Below are positions 11,796-24,148 of a stretch of 64,000 nucleotides of DNA, in pieces; the first letter of the stretch is position 1, and the number at the start of each line of letters is the position of its first letter. The stretch is taken from contig BTPG01000004.1 in NCBI GenBank assembly GCA_036245525.1, positions 164,343,669 through 164,407,668 on the forward strand. The letters run 5' to 3'. Both the position numbers and the translations under genes were made by a program. The notes beneath the pieces were generated by a model. The model was not told the origin of the DNA and ran no database searches. It was given only the letters and a program-made list of their open reading frames with translations. The stretch comes from Semisulcospira habei (taxonomy: Eukaryota > Mollusca > Gastropoda > Semisulcospiridae).

Positions 11796-13544
11796 TTGTA
11801 CAAGCTGCTGGGTTCAAGAAAACAGCGTCCATAATGTTGGTGTTTAAGTGTACAACTGACAGATTTCGTCATCATTATGTTGCAGGACACATCAACCCCG
11901 AGGCATTTTGGAAATTATCGGAAACACTTTAAAGCCATGTTCACATAACATGACAATCAAAATTTAAGTTGTTTGTTTGGGGGAGCGGGTGGAGATAAAA
12001 AAAAAAAAAAAAAAAAATGGAAAGACATCAATCTTATCCACGAATACATGTACTAACTTTTCCCATTTAACGGCAGAACATGTAACAGTCGATAATGTAA
12101 TAACCGAGGCTTTACGGTCGTATTATTTGCGAGACTAGACTGAAATGAAACACTGTATCAAGCGCCATTTCTCACTTCTATCGATACTGTATTTAGGGTA
12201 AAGGTCAACGTGACATTCATCTTGATTGCAGCGTTCGAAGCGAACGCTTTCTAAAAGTGTTAAAGGTCAAGGTATGCTCACACAAGGGTGAGCATACTCA
12301 AACTTGGCAACCTGTAAGCGTTTGGAGACCGATCCAGGAAAAATGATAGTAACTAAAACAGTAAGTGTTAATTTTTTACAAGCAATAAACTTAGATTTAC
12401 TTATAAGTGCTTTATTTTAATGCAATATTATTTCAATGTTATGTTTTCAAGTACACCTTAAAATATTGTTTTATAATACAAAATTAACAGTCCTACTAAA
12501 ATAGACAAAAACATAAATAATATTTTTTAATAAATACAAAAGCTTATAGGTAAGGGAAGTAACTCAAGTAAAGTTATCGTCCATGTTTGAACTGTAGCCA
12601 CGGTGGCGCCGTGGTACTGCATCACGGTGCTGCTGACGTCCTTTCCCTAACTTTATTGACAGGACACATGCCTGGTTTATTTTAGCCAATCGCATGTCGC
12701 GATATAATTAGAACAGCACATGGTATCTGACCGGCGTACCACGGCCAAACACACGGCGACAGGCGAGTCGACTTTTGTAGTTGCAAGTGCCAGGCTGAGT
12801 TTTTTTTTTTTTTCTTTTGTTTTTTTTTTTTCTCCCATCCAAAATCCTTTCAGACTAGGACCGAAAATATTATGTTTCGGTAATCAGTGTCCTGTCAGGT
12901 GCATAGGTATAAAATTTAAATATTTTCAGGGCGGGAAATATTACTAGAAAGCACATTTCTCGGTATCAGCTCATTTGGTCGGCCTACTACATTGACGATC
13001 CAACAACTGAACGATCATAGTAACACCGACTGTAGTACGGACTAGAAACACACACAACAGCGTTAAACACTATTCTAAACGGGGAAGACCGTCAATCTTA
13101 TCCACGCATCTCAGTGACGTAGGGGCCTGACCCCCTCCTACCCCTCAAAAAAAGAAAAAAAAGAAAAAAAAAAAAAAAAAGAGACGACGGCCAGAGTACC
13201 CCTTGCTACCACCCCCACTCGCAGTATTTTGGGAGAAAAAAACAACAACATGAATTGGAGGGAACACAATTGTGTGCGAGAAAAATAATAAAATCGTATT
13301 TTTGCCTAGTCCATTTGAGCAAAGTTTGCCTCATGTTTTTCATTTGAACAATACATATTTGAGAACAACATAAAGAACAAACAGTTATCAAACTTGGTCC
13401 GAAATTTAGTTGGCTTTAAAACCAACGGTTTAGCCACTACCCTCGAGAGATCATATATATATTCTTTACTTTTAAACAAAGGCGTCGCCCAAAGCCCAAA
13501 ATGCACTCAATCAGATTAGTTCAAAGGGATGTAATTTTTTTTTT
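11796..13544. other. Unannotated A/T-rich intergenic stretch
   Basis: No gene seen. Holds poly(A) at 11997-12017, T-tracts at 12800-12830 and an A-tract at 13146-13181. The phrase atcttatccacg near 12030 recurs near 13096, hinting at an old dispersed repeat. Confidence 0.4.
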
Positions 13545-13912
13545 CTCCCGCAGCGGATTGCGGGGCGCCTGGGGTTGATTGATTAGTTCCGTGTTTAACG
13601 TCCACGGTACCGGAGTGATAATGGACGGCCCTGACGGGCGGGTTATGGGGGGGGGGGGGGGGGGGCAGGGAAATCTATTGCCTATGGAGTACGACCTGAA
13701 CACTGATCAACTCAGGCGCACTCCAACTGTGCCACTTTGATTTACCAGGACCTTTCAACCTATTGCCGAACACTGAATCCGTTTTTTTTCCCCTGGATTG
13801 TGAGTCCAGCTACCGGGGCCGGGACGGGATACGAGCCCACGACCCGGCAATTCGGCCCTTCGCTCTCCTGCTCCGACGTTTAACCGCCTGAGCTATTTCG
13901 GACTCTGCGCCT
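13545..13912 (-). mobile_element. tRNA-headed SINE, family 1
   Basis: Read on the minus strand, the head at about 13900-13815 has an A-box-like gctcaggcggttaaacg and a B-box-like gggctcgtatcc, giving the RNA polymerase III promoter layout of a tRNA-derived SINE. The body runs to a gttgattgattag region with a G-tract at 13648-13666. The second copy at 30474-30693 plus 45001-45107 matches throughout, which fixes the family and shows that copy to be split by an insertion. Confidence 0.82.
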
Positions 13913-14099
13913 GTGGTACAGTACTGCTTTATGTAGTAGGTGTTCAGTGGAAGGCTCAAAATGATAGGTCTGTCATTCCTTCTCTCCCACTACCCTCTCT
14001 TTCTAGATCTAGTGAGCGATGCAGTCACAAAAAAGGCAGCTGATATCCTGATGGCATAATGTAAGCTTACCAGCCTGGAATTCCATGGCATTAGCACAG

Positions 14100-14435
14100 C
14101 AGAACATTCTCACAAACCATGGGGAATCACTCAGCGCTGGACAGACAAACAGTTAGATCCCCTGCCCCCGCCTATCAGGCACCCAATTGCCAGCCCACAG
14201 AGAAATACGCAGGTATAGAATAAGACGATCATTTGCATTCTCCAGAGAATGCAAATGATCGTCTTATTCTATACCTGCGTATTTCTCTGTGGGCTGGCGA
14301 TTGCCCGGGGTGCCCGATAGGCGGGGCAGGGGATCTAACTGTTTGTCTGTCCAGCGCTGAGTGATTCCCCTTGGTTTGTGTACAATTCTGCCAGCGCTAG
14401 CCTCACCTATCTGGTTTGTGAGAACATTCTCAGAA
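14100..14435. mobile_element. Inverted dimer of a PLE-related terminal fragment
   Basis: Near-perfect palindrome centred at about 14244 (cattctccagagaatg). Each arm carries ctcagcgctggacagacaaa and agttagatcccctgc-type sequence. This resembles the 3' region of the PLE arms at 9262-9310 and at 6000-6030. It is therefore a small, diverged inverted pair of a related element, like the solo dimer at 50854-51185. Confidence 0.65.
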
Positions 14436-14539
14436 TTGAAATGAAAAATTATATATAATACAAAATAAAACTCCTACTATACTACGTGGTTTATATGGAT
14501 TATGTCTTCAAATTCTAAGTATATGGAATATATACATGA

Positions 14540-14852
<313 letters not shown>

Positions 14853-15261
14853 GTTCAAACCGGTCGGCTAAACAAGTCGGGAAATGTGTGGCAGTGAGTG
14901 CACACGTTTTTTAGTCCGGCCCGATCACCTACCGATTCGAAAACTGATCGGGAATCGGCCTCAAAACCAGGCTTGCGTAGCGGGGCCTTAACTGACAGAT
15001 GTACGTTAGCACAGAATGGCTGCTCAATTTCGCCCAGAATACAAGGTTGTTGTTGTTTTTTTCATAACCAGCGCACAAAACCTGCACTCCTTGCAATGCT
15101 CCATGCAGTTAGAAAAAAAAGTAAAAGATCGCGCAAGATCTTTTTATTATATAATGTAGGCTACTGGTATGTCTTGCAGTAATTTTTACTCCATTTTGCC
15201 CCAAGGTCGCATTTCCCAAAGTTTAGAGGAGTCACCTAACGACTATGCACCGGTTGCCAAC

Positions 15262-15272
15262 AGGTGCCAAGC

Positions 15273-15311
<39 letters not shown>

Positions 15312-15752
15312 GAAGAATAAGAAGAAGAATACCGGTTATAATACCGCTTTACCCAATTCTGCGAATCGGCTCAAAGCGCCGCGAACTGAACCCGCCAACA
15401 CGCACGCTCACGTCAGTGACACACACACACATACACTCTGAAGACAAACACAGTACAAGACAAACACAGGACATTAAAATTGTACGTGGTGCTAAGGGTT
15501 CATCTCAGCTACTGAGGTTTCGGAAATTTTGATCGCTTGTATTTGAAATAATAAAGTGGCCTGAAACCGGTACCACAGTGATGGGGGAGGAAGAGCCGGA
15601 GTGCCCGGAGAAAGAACCCCCGACGGTCCGCCCGAATTAACAGTGATACTTAGTAGAGGAGAATGAAGTCCAACGCCGGAACCCGGTGTCGAACCTCGCA
15701 CCTTTAGCATTGGTGGCAGGCACCTTAACCACTGCGCCACAGACCACCCCAC
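15262..15752 (-). mobile_element. tRNA-headed SINE, family 2
   Basis: On the minus strand the head has an A-box-like tggcgcagtggttaaggtg and a B-box-like ggttcgacacc within about 70 bp, as in tRNA-derived SINEs. The body includes cggaccgtcgggg-type sequence. The 3' end has gcgctttgagccgattc followed by an ATT-repeat tail, seen on the plus strand as (AAT)n at 15272-15311. A second copy lies at 53690-54150. Confidence 0.85.
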
Positions 15753-16067
15753 TACCCTTCAGTTACCACGTCGATCCATCTCCCGCTGTAATGCGTCGGG
15801 GGCTGAATGAGTTCACTTATATAGACTGACAAATTAAAGCCTTTGTGTTCTTCTTTCTAGTTTCTGTGTACGTCAGTAGGAAAGTTCCTCCGTTGAAAAG
15901 TCTTAGTTTAGACAAGACATTATTGGCAACCCTTTGTTTCGTCGAATTTTAGCAGTCGAAGCCCTCTGAGCAGATCGCTTCTGCCAAATTGCGTAATCAC
16001 CGATCTTTAAAGAAACACTAGTCTCTCCTTTTACGTTTTGGTGAGCACAGAAAATCGTAAAATGTAA

Positions 16068-16283
16068 CTCATTCAGCCCGACGGCCGCCACGGTATTTTC
16101 CAAAGTGTGGAAGTGTTATCTAATGACTATGCACCAGTTGCAGGAGATGGATCGACTATGATAATTCAAGGGCAGTGCCAGATTAGCTTGGCGCCGACAG
16201 GTGCCATGCTAATCTGACACTATCCTTGAATTATCATGGTTGACCCATCTCCTGCTGTAGTCGGTGTCAGGGCTGAACATGGG
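16068..16283. mobile_element. Hairpin MITE copy A
   Basis: About 216 bp. Arms of about 50 bp (16141-16192 and 16200-16255) form a long imperfect hairpin with a small loop around ttggcgccgacaggtgcca. The ends ctcattcagccc and gggctgaacatggg are rough inverted repeats. The right flank is ttaa and the left is gtaa. One of six copies of this family in the window. Confidence 0.8.
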
Positions 16284-16638
16284 TTAAGGTCGATGCAGTT
16301 AGCGAAGCTAGATATTGAATCACGTGTAGAGCTGCATCGCCCCCCTTCCCTCCCGCCCCTTCCCCCCGAAAAAACAAACAAACAAACAAACAAAACAAAA
16401 ACAAACAAAGACATTTTTGAATGTCAACGTTTAATATTCATCAAAATTTTTAAGCGGCGCCTACTCCAGGCAGCAAAGGATTGCTATTTTGAAAAGTCTG
16501 CTTTTATAACTGTTCTTAGCGGGTCTTATACTAATGCTGGACAAAAAGGCTAAATTAAATGTTATGAAGTTTGAATGTCATAAAATTACGGACTTTTCTG
16601 CTCTTCTCCTCCGGCTTTGTGCGCAGGAAAGTTTCCTC

Positions 16639-17116
16639 CGTTCAGCTCAAAAGGCAGTGGGAAGGAAACCTCCGTTCAGCTCAAAAGGCAGTGGGAAGGA
16701 AACCTCCGTTCAGCTCAAAAGGCAGTGGGAAGGAAACCTCCGTTCGGCTCAAAAGGCAGTGGGAAGGAAACCTCCGTTCGGCTCAAAAGGCAGTGGGAAG
16801 GAAACCTCCGTTCGGCTCAAAAGGCAGTGGGAAGGAAACCTCCGTTCGGCTCAAAAGGCAGTGGGAAGGAAACCTCCGTTCGGCTCAAAAGGCAGTGGGA
16901 AGGAAACCTCCGTTCGGCTCAAAAGGCAGTGGCAAGGAAACCTCCGTTCAGCTCAAAAGGCAGTGGGAAGGAAACCTCCGTTCAGCTCAAAAGGCAGTGG
17001 GAAGGAAACCTCCGTTCAGCTCAAAAGGCAGTGGGAAGGAAACCTCCGTTCAGCTCAAAAGGCAGTGAGAAGGAAACCTCCGTTCAGCTCAAAAGGCAGT
17101 GGGAAGGAAACCTCCG
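16639..17116. repeat. 34-bp minisatellite, 14 units
   Basis: Fourteen head-to-tail copies of a 34-bp unit (ttcagctcaaaaggcagtgg plus gaaggaaacctccg). They fall into blocks: three units with ttcagctc, six with ttcggctc, five with ttcagctc. Because 34 is not a multiple of three, all plus frames stay open over it. The resulting overlapping long frames are artefacts. Confidence 0.97.
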
Positions 17117-17348
17117 GTGGGTGTGCCTACGCACATGGATTGAGAAACTGCGAAAAGAAGTGTAGAAAATTCCTAGCTGAGGCAAGATGACATTGAGAAC
17201 CATTTGTAGCAGCGATTTTAGCAATGAAATATGTCATACACGAGATTTTCCAGTCACAACGAACTTGTGTCAGATATTTGAGATTTTCCAATAGATGTTG
17301 CTCGGAAATCAGAATTAGGGTCAAAATTGCACATATTTGACAACAGCT

Positions 17349-17410
17349 AGTGGATTAAAAGCCCGGACAAACATGCGATATCGCATGTTTGTCCGGGCTT
17401 TTAATCCACT
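17349..17410. repeat. Perfect 62-bp palindrome
   Basis: 31-bp arms with no spacer, centred between 17379 and 17380 (gcgatatcgc). Every base pairs when the arms are compared by hand. Nothing else in the window shares it. Confidence 0.95.
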
Positions 17411-17439
17411 GTATACGTCAAAAGAGGCGTAGTCAGTTT

Positions 17440-18540
17440 TGACCTACTTCTGGAAATCGTCCATTATACCGAAGCGGTTTAGTCTGCGACATTTTCTCTG
17501 AAATTTGAACTCGGTGCACCATCTGACCACTCCTCAGGGCGTCATTGACGGAGTCGTTCATTTCAATTTGTTCACACGAGTTCTCAGCCACAGGAAGTGT
17601 GTTGTCGTCAGCTCTTGTATATTTTTCACCCGGCCCCTGCACCTACCGCCTATGATGCGTTGGCTCTCGGTGTAGACACATACATGCACATACACACGTA
17701 TTTACAAACAAACAAACAAACTACAAAAATAAACAAATAAACAACAATAATCAGAAATAAATAAAATGTCTGCTCGTGACAATATACCTTCACCGAGTCA
17801 TACAACTGATTTCAGTTTAGAGTTACATTGACCCGATAAAGTGAATGGATGAACGGATGGATGGATGGTGATTGGCTGACTGACTGATTGATTGATCGAT
17901 TATTTGATTGTTGCAATTAATAAGCTAGTAACACTACAAATTCCCGCGTTGCAATTACAGCCGCGCAAATAATAGAAACACTCTCCACAAGCACTGACGT
18001 TTGCGCACGCGGAGGCCGACTGAATTCCCAATAACGAATTGAACCGGGTGCACGTCAAACCACTCCCGGGTATTTCTCAATCGCACATTAATTTTTTGTT
18101 CACACAGCCGTTCGACACTTGTGTCAGTTCCCGAGGTGAGGAACACACAAAACACGTCTGTGAAGCAATAGTTCCGCGCAAATAATTTCATTTGCAAGAG
18201 AAACAGATTCGCATGAGCCCCTGCATGCAGGGCCGGCTCATTAGTGAGAACACGTTCCTCAGTCTTGCTGAAAGAGATCAATCGCATTTAGATCAGTCAC
18301 GGTAGACTGTCTATGTCTATCCCTCTGCATGAGGCACAGATTTTCAAGAACTCTTGCAGCCGGCAGGTTCTCATGAAAATATGTTCTTTTTACGGCAAAG
18401 AGATCTGGCCTATGTGATTGTGTGTGCGTGTGTGTGATGATGGTTTGGTCTGCATTATATGGTTTTGTTATGTGTGTTTTAGTTGTATGTGCGTGCGTAG
18501 ATTAGAAGTGCATAGATTAGACTGTTTTAAAGGTAGTGAG
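17440..18540. other. Unannotated intergenic stretch
   Basis: No gene supported. Contains short AAAC/AAAT and GATT/GACT simple repeats near 17706-17745 and 17850-17915. Confidence 0.4.
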
Positions 18541-18554
18541 ATTCTGCATATATA

Positions 18555-18672
18555 CATTTTTTGTAACGCGCTTAGAGCCCACTGCTCCTGGGCCGATTCA
18601 GCGCGATATAAATGCTCTTTATTATTATTATTATTATTATTATTATATTATTATTATTATTATTATTATTGG
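18555..18672 (+). mobile_element. SINE/LINE 3' tail with (ATT)n
   Basis: The phrase gcgcttagagcccactgc then gcgcgatataaatgctc followed by (ATT)n matches the general 3' tail of SINE family 2 in the opposite orientation. A truncated copy. Confidence 0.6.
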
Positions 18673-19440
18673 CCTGAAACGACTGAAGAAAATTGTCGTC
18701 TGCGCTCAAAGTTCTTCGCAAAACTTGCATACACATTCCAAAACAGGCACAGAGCCTCATGAACCCGTGCCTCCAGGCGCTCATGAGAATCTACGCTGGC
18801 CACTTGTCGCAAAAAAGTGTCACTGCCGCTATTCGTCTCAAACCGGTCCGGGACATCATGCACAGACGCGTTTCCGATCGGATCCGCCGGCAATAGCATA
18901 GATTGTCATAAGCTTCTTCAGGGGCCTGCTGGTGCTATGAGAATCTATAACATCTTCCTCGTGCCCATTTACCTCCTCGTAATGTGAAAGTCACCGCAGT
19001 TTATGAGGTCAGGAAATGACAGCACTCTCACTCCGCTGCGGAAAAAGGCATTCCGACCCCGACCGCGACTTTCCAATCCGACGACGTAGGCAAAACTCGA
19101 ACGTGCCGGTCTGCACGCAGATAGTCTGAAGAGCATTTCCGCGGAGTGCATCCACAAGGGTAGTCAACAGCTAAAAGTGTGAAATTCGGCGAATAAAATG
19201 ATTTTAGGGGGCGGTGTGGCACCCTATGATGACGAGGGCGGGTAAAAACATTTTCAGTATGGCCAATGTATCCGGAACAATATAGTAGCTTCATGTTCAG
19301 TGCAATAATATATCACATATGATTTTTTTCGACCAAAATGCAGTTTGCTTTTCTTCAGAAAAGAAACTTTAAAAAAAGTAAACTTTTTTCCATGCTTTAT
19401 ATAAGAGCATGTAAAAAATAGCATTTTTGTACCAACGAGC
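18673..19440. other. Unannotated stretch
   Basis: No gene seen. A degenerate piece of the ctcatgag-type hairpin may be present at 18758-18795. Confidence 0.35.
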
Positions 19441-19441
19441 A

Positions 19442-19442
<1 letters not shown>

Positions 19443-19531
<89 letters not shown>

Positions 19532-19556
19532 TGTGTGTGTGTGTGTGTGTGTGTGT
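19443..19556. repeat. (GT)n/(GCGT)n compound microsatellite
   Basis: GT repeat, then eleven or so GCGT units, then GT again. Confidence 0.97.
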
Positions 19557-19558
19557 AT

Positions 19559-20662
19559 GGAGGTACTAATGCACATTGCTGCGAGCGCGCATAAAGTACG
19601 AAAAAAGGTCCGCTGCGCAGCGCAAGGACTGAGTATGCGTGTGTACCTCGAAAGTATACCTTTTCAGTGCCGGCTGCTAGCGTCCGATGCTAGCGGTTAC
19701 AAAGTATACTTCGCACTAAGCCATACTTTGAAAGTATACTTTGCTTGATGGCTGCGTACGGGGACAAAGTATCTTTTCAAAGTGAACTTTGAGCATGGAG
19801 ACAACGTGGTTCGTACGGCGTCTGAGCATCACGACTGACCGGGCCAGAACTGATTGTGATTAATAAGCATTGTTTTAATGGAGATTAAAAAAAAAAAAAC
19901 ACTTATGTGTAAATTTTCTGAGCGTCAAATGAGCTTTTGTTGACTTGCTGACTGTTAGAAATTGGCAAATGCAGTAACTTCCCTATTTATATGACCCATA
20001 ATCAAACTTCGACCTTTGACCTCCATCTGTCGCGTCTGCGAAGCTTACACAATACGTTAGAAATGCCGGAATCAGATTTGAGTCTTTGGATTTTACAACT
20101 GTCGGGTATGGTGGGTTGGATGGTACAAACAGGAAACTAGCCTCATAAAAATACAAATAAAAACTCAGCCTGGGAACTGACAAGATATATATATTGGGAA
20201 GGGGGTGGGGGGGGGGGGTGCGGGGGGGGGGGGTGCTCGAGGATACGCGTCTATTTACCGCAGTTACCCGAGAGGTCTCCTAATTTTGTGCATGTAATTT
20301 TTCAAAGAGAAGTTTTATGTCATGTTGGCGTACATTTATCCAGTGCTAATTTGTACATTATCCAGTGTTAATCTATTCAACTATGGCAGCACAGTCACTG
20401 ACTTTACCTCTGATGAATCTGCGACAGAAACCGTGAAATAAAGTACTGCCGAGCCTCCAGTGAAAATAAAACTGAAAAAAGGAAGTTGACCTGCTCTTTA
20501 CTGACCTGCAAACATATCTAGATGCTAATCGCTTTATATATATACTTGCCGTCATCCCGTTTGTGTAATCTTGGGTTTTTGTATTTTTCAAGGGACGTCA
20601 TTCCGTTAACGCCTGAACACTCGGCCGTTTTGTCATCTCATTTTCATGGATATTCCCCTTCG
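19559..20662 (+). repeat. 1.1-kb dispersed repeat R1, uninterrupted copy
   Basis: This 1.1-kb sequence recurs in inverse orientation at 29917-30473 plus 45108-45925. Shared landmarks include aagtatactt motifs with agcgtccgatgctagcgg (about 19678), gacctttgacctcca (about 20010), aaaatacaaataaaaactca (about 20146), and tgacggcaag in inverse. No coding domain or terminal repeats recognised, so its class is unknown. It serves as the empty-site reference for the insertions into the other copy. Confidence 0.85.
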
Positions 20663-20986
20663 TTTTGGCTCAGGTAAGTTAAAAAAGAATGTGTCAGTTT
20701 CCTTCAAATCACCCATTTTTGCTCAATCTTAGCTGCAAACGCATGCTACGCCCAGGTCAGCGGGCGAGGGAGATCTTGCGAAGATTCGGATTTGATGTAT
20801 TAGCTTACTGCTTAGTCTCCTTGTTTGAAACATTTGGCTGCCTACTTTTTAATTTAAGCGTTGTGTTTTGGCTTATTCGCTGCTGTAGTACTTTGTATGA
20901 CTGGTACTGTGGTAGTAACTGTGGTATCAGATTGTAGGGACTGTGTGTTGTGCAATTTTTGATGTTGATTATCACTCTTGTTTCAG

Positions 20987-21052
20987 ATTTCACCAGCGAT
21001 GCATACTATGCCTATCACCTTTTTCTCAAAGAGTTGAAAGACATAAGCAAGG
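20987..21052 (+). CDS. Candidate exon, HMG-box-like N half
   Basis: A 66-nt stretch with acceptor tttcag before it and donor gtaaga after it. In one frame it reads FTSDAYYAYHLFLKELKDI then SK, resembling the first helix of an HMG-box-type DNA-binding domain. It joins in phase to the candidate exon at 22559. The upstream exon that would supply the start codon was not identified. Homology is judged from pattern only. Confidence 0.4.
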
Positions 21053-21469
21053 GTAAGACATGCATATATAACTACATTAGTATAAAGAAACATTCATCGT
21101 TGTGCCATTGTTGTTGTTTCTTGTTGCTGCTAGTAGTTTTCAGCAAACTGTATGTCACAGGGCCTGTCCTTTGGCAGTGTCCTGCTAAAATTTAATTTGT
21201 TATTATGTACATGGTGCCACTGAGTCACTGCGTATCTCAGCCGATTCTACCATTCATGAAATATTGTAAAAGCTGTATTTGGAGGGGGTGATGAAAGTCA
21301 GCAAGATTTAACAAGAAAGGTAAAGCCACTATAGCTCACATGGACGACCAGTCTGTAATATATGTGTGACCTTTGTGACGATAAGTAAAGGGCTGGCTTC
21401 CGCACCAGCAAAATCATGATGTTTTTTCAAAATGTAAGCATGTTCCACACATCTGTCAACCCCACCCCC

Positions 21470-21490
21470 TCCCCCCCCCCCCCCCCCACT
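21470..21490. repeat. Poly(C) tract
   Basis: C-rich homopolymer of about 18 bp in the intron of the candidate gene. Confidence 0.9.
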
Positions 21491-21576
21491 CCCCCCGCCA
21501 GCATCGGCTACCTTTGTGCCAAGTAATGATTGAAAAATTTTGAAATGGCATTTTACACACATTTGTCTGACTGTGA

Positions 21577-22190
21577 GTGTGACCCTTGATCTTTCCGAAT
21601 GGTCATCCAAATTAGTATTCATAGATCGGTCTTACCATCAGGTATCTCTGTACCAAATTTGGGTTTGAACTGAAGTTGGCAATAGTATTTGAGAAAGAAA
21701 AAAAAAAACATCTTTTATCAAATAATTATGGCTATTTTAAACCTATTTCCTGAGCTCTTGTGACCCTTGACTTTTCCAAAGAATCAACCAAATTAGTATG
21801 CATAGAATTAGAAGGGTCTTCCCATCAGGTACCTCTGTAGCAAGTTTGGGTTTGAAGTTGTGAATATGATTTGAGAAAAAACATCTTTTGTCAAAATATG
21901 ACTATTTTGAACCTATTTCCTGAGCTCTTGTGACCCTTGACCTTTCCGAGGGGTCATCCAGATTAGTATGCTTAGAAAGGTCTTACCATCAGGTATCTTT
22001 GTATCAAGTTTGGGTTTGAAGTTGTGAATAGTATTTGTGAAAAAATAAATTATGTCAAAATAATGCTATTTTTGACCTATTCCCTGACGCCTGAGCCCCT
22101 GTGACTTTGACTTTGTGAGAGGTCACTCAAATTGGTATGTTTGGAAAAGTCTTGCCACAAAGTATCCTTGGGCCAGGATTGAAAACGGTG
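21577..22190. repeat. ~175-bp degenerate tandem repeat, about 3.5 units
   Basis: Units begin with tgtgacccttgacctttcc-like sequence at 21577, 21758, 21929 and 22098, spaced 181, 171 and 169 bp. Each includes a taccatcaggtatct- and agtttgggtttgaa-like core. A copy of the same core in reverse lies at 24640-24805. Confidence 0.85.
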
Positions 22191-22558
22191 GCTTGAATAG
22201 TCTCCAAGAAAATGCCAACGTTAAAGTTTATGACGGAGGGACGACCACTGGCCCCAAACATAGACTCACATTTGCTTTGCATGTGAGCCAAAAATTAGCA
22301 GCCTAAGAGTAACACTGCAGTTCAGTCGCCTGTCAAATGAAAAATGCTTTTCTAAACTCCAAATATTGGGATTGGTGTTGAAATTTAAGATGCCTGAAAG
22401 TTGCCTGTACCATTTGTGAGAAACCAAGGGGGAAGGGTTGACCCTTTTCAGCAACCAGGGAAATTGCCATACAGAGGGATCCAATGCAGCGGGATGAGTA
22501 TGTTTGAATGCTGTGTACTGCTTTTTTCTCCTCTCTCTATACTATTTCTTTGTCACAG

Positions 22559-22704
22559 GGACTGGTCTAAAATGCAGAGAAGGTGCTGAGATGTGGTGGA
22601 TACTGCCTGATGAGGAGAGAGCTGTTTACACCTCTAAAGCAGCTGATGGTCGCCAGCAGAGTGGATGTGATAGACAGCAGCTGCTGAAGAAAATTCAGTG
22701 CAAT
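22559..22704 (+). CDS. Candidate exon, HMG-box-like C half
   Basis: Follows acceptor tgtcacag and ends before a weak donor gtaatc. Joined to the 66-nt exon at 20987 the frame stays open, reading KCREGAEMWWILPDEERAVY then TSKAADGRQQ. The tryptophans, LPDEER and the following Y..KA resemble helix 2 to helix 3 of HMG-box folds. It then joins in phase 0 to a 54-nt candidate exon at 22950. Gene function is unknown. Confidence rests on phase-compatible splice sites and a domain-like pattern. Confidence 0.45.
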
Positions 22705-22949
22705 GTAATCTTTCAGTTGTCATTTCATTCTGGGTCTGTCTATTGTTTAAAATAGTCTGAGCTATTACTAAGGGGGCTTTTAATATTCAGGACCTGTAGT
22801 ATAAAGTTAATTTTGAGTTGTTGCTTTCTTATAAGTTGGTTGGCTTTGCTGTTCTTGTATCAGAGATAAATACAGTTGACATTGTGCTGCTATGAAGTTT
22901 CAGTTGTTTTTCAGTAATCAACTAAGAGCGCTCTTGCACTGTTTTTCAG

Positions 22950-23003
22950 GGACGCAGTGGTAGAAGAATCAGTGGACTCTTAGACCACAGACAGCACAGG
23001 CTG
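22950..23003 (+). CDS. Candidate small exon
   Basis: 54 nt between acceptor gtttttcag and donor gtatat, open only in the frame that continues the previous exon (GRSGRRISGLLDHRQHRL). It ends in phase 0, whereas the terminal exon at 24149 needs one extra base, so an exon between them is missing from this model or one boundary is wrong. Confidence 0.3.
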
Positions 23004-23539
23004 GTATATAATATATATATTATATTCATGATTTGATGACTTAGGCATACAAATATGAGACATGTTTGTTTATGTTTTGGGGCCTATCGCATTATATTAT
23101 AATTTATATGCTGTCTTTTCCAATCTGAATATTGTCGCAATAGTTCATAAAGACATACGTAGCCTATAAACAAAAGCACCTCTTTAATTGTAAACTAATA
23201 AAAGTTATTTATGCATCAGCTGCTGTCATTTAGTAGATAAAACAAATGCCCTGCTTCTGAATAAAGAAGAAGTTTTTAGGAAAGCTGTTATTTTGTTTCA
23301 TGTATATAAATGATCTTTGTTTTTGGTTTAAGTTGCTCGTGTGCAATAGAAAAGTTCATGTGTTTTATGGCCATTGGTCTGTCGGCCATCGTGAAACTTT
23401 AATGGTAGCATTTTCTCAGAGACTATTCAAGCCACAGTCTTCAAACCTGCCCATAGATAACTTTGTGGCAAGAATCCAATACTAAAAAGTAGCGTAGTGA
23501 AAAAGTCACCGCACTGTTTAGTGGATATATATATTAAAT

Positions 23540-23940
23540 AAGTTATTGGTCGGAGGGGTTCGCTACACAGACCTTTGTAGGCCTGAGGAAGGTCAAAGGA
23601 ATCATTGTACCCCGAAGGCCTGAGGGGTACAATGATTCCTTTGATCTCTCGAAGGCCTACAAGGGTCCGTGCAGCGAACCCCTCCGACCAATAACGTATT
23701 TGTTTTCATTCCTCCACTATTTTCGTAAAAGAAATCAAGAAGACATCTGGGGTTTTTATATCACGGTCACATGGTACGGTTTGCACTAAAGGGTTTTGTT
23801 GGATTAGGGGAAATACCATTTCCTGTAATGCATTTGCTTTAATGTCCAAAAGCTGTCTTAAGGTGTTTTGTTTTTTTTTTAGAATCATACTTTTGATGTC
23901 ATTTGTTTACATTCAAGCTTTGTGGGAAGTTTGGCGAGAA
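23540..23940 (-). mobile_element. Fold-back element FB3, copy 1
   Basis: A hairpin of about 150 bp (23543-23698): ttattggtcggaggggttcg opposes cgaacccctccgaccaataa, with an inner aatcattgtacccc pair. The unique side continues through tcacggtcacatggtacggt, shared in inverse with the copy at 26925-27450. An unclassified fold-back or MITE-like family. Confidence 0.75.
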
Positions 23941-24148
23941 ACTGATACTAAAAAGTAGTGTAGTGAAAAAAGTCACCGCACTGTTAGTGGATAGTGTTTT
24001 GTTGGATTAGGGCAAGTACGTTCTTTTTAACGATGAGAACAATTTGTCATTACACTTGTAGTTTGGTCATTTGTCTTAGAAGAGCCAAGATGGCTTGTCA
24101 TTTTACTCTTATTGTGTTTGCTTTGAACTTTTCCTTCTTTTTTTTCAG

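Noticed and set aside
16639..17116. CRISPR-like regular repeat
   Set aside because: Units are contiguous with no unique spacers and the context is eukaryotic.
16534..17190. Three long overlapping ORFs of SSAQKAVGRKPPF-type repeats
   Set aside because: A 34-bp unit read in any frame cycles through all three, so all plus frames stay open. Not a gene.
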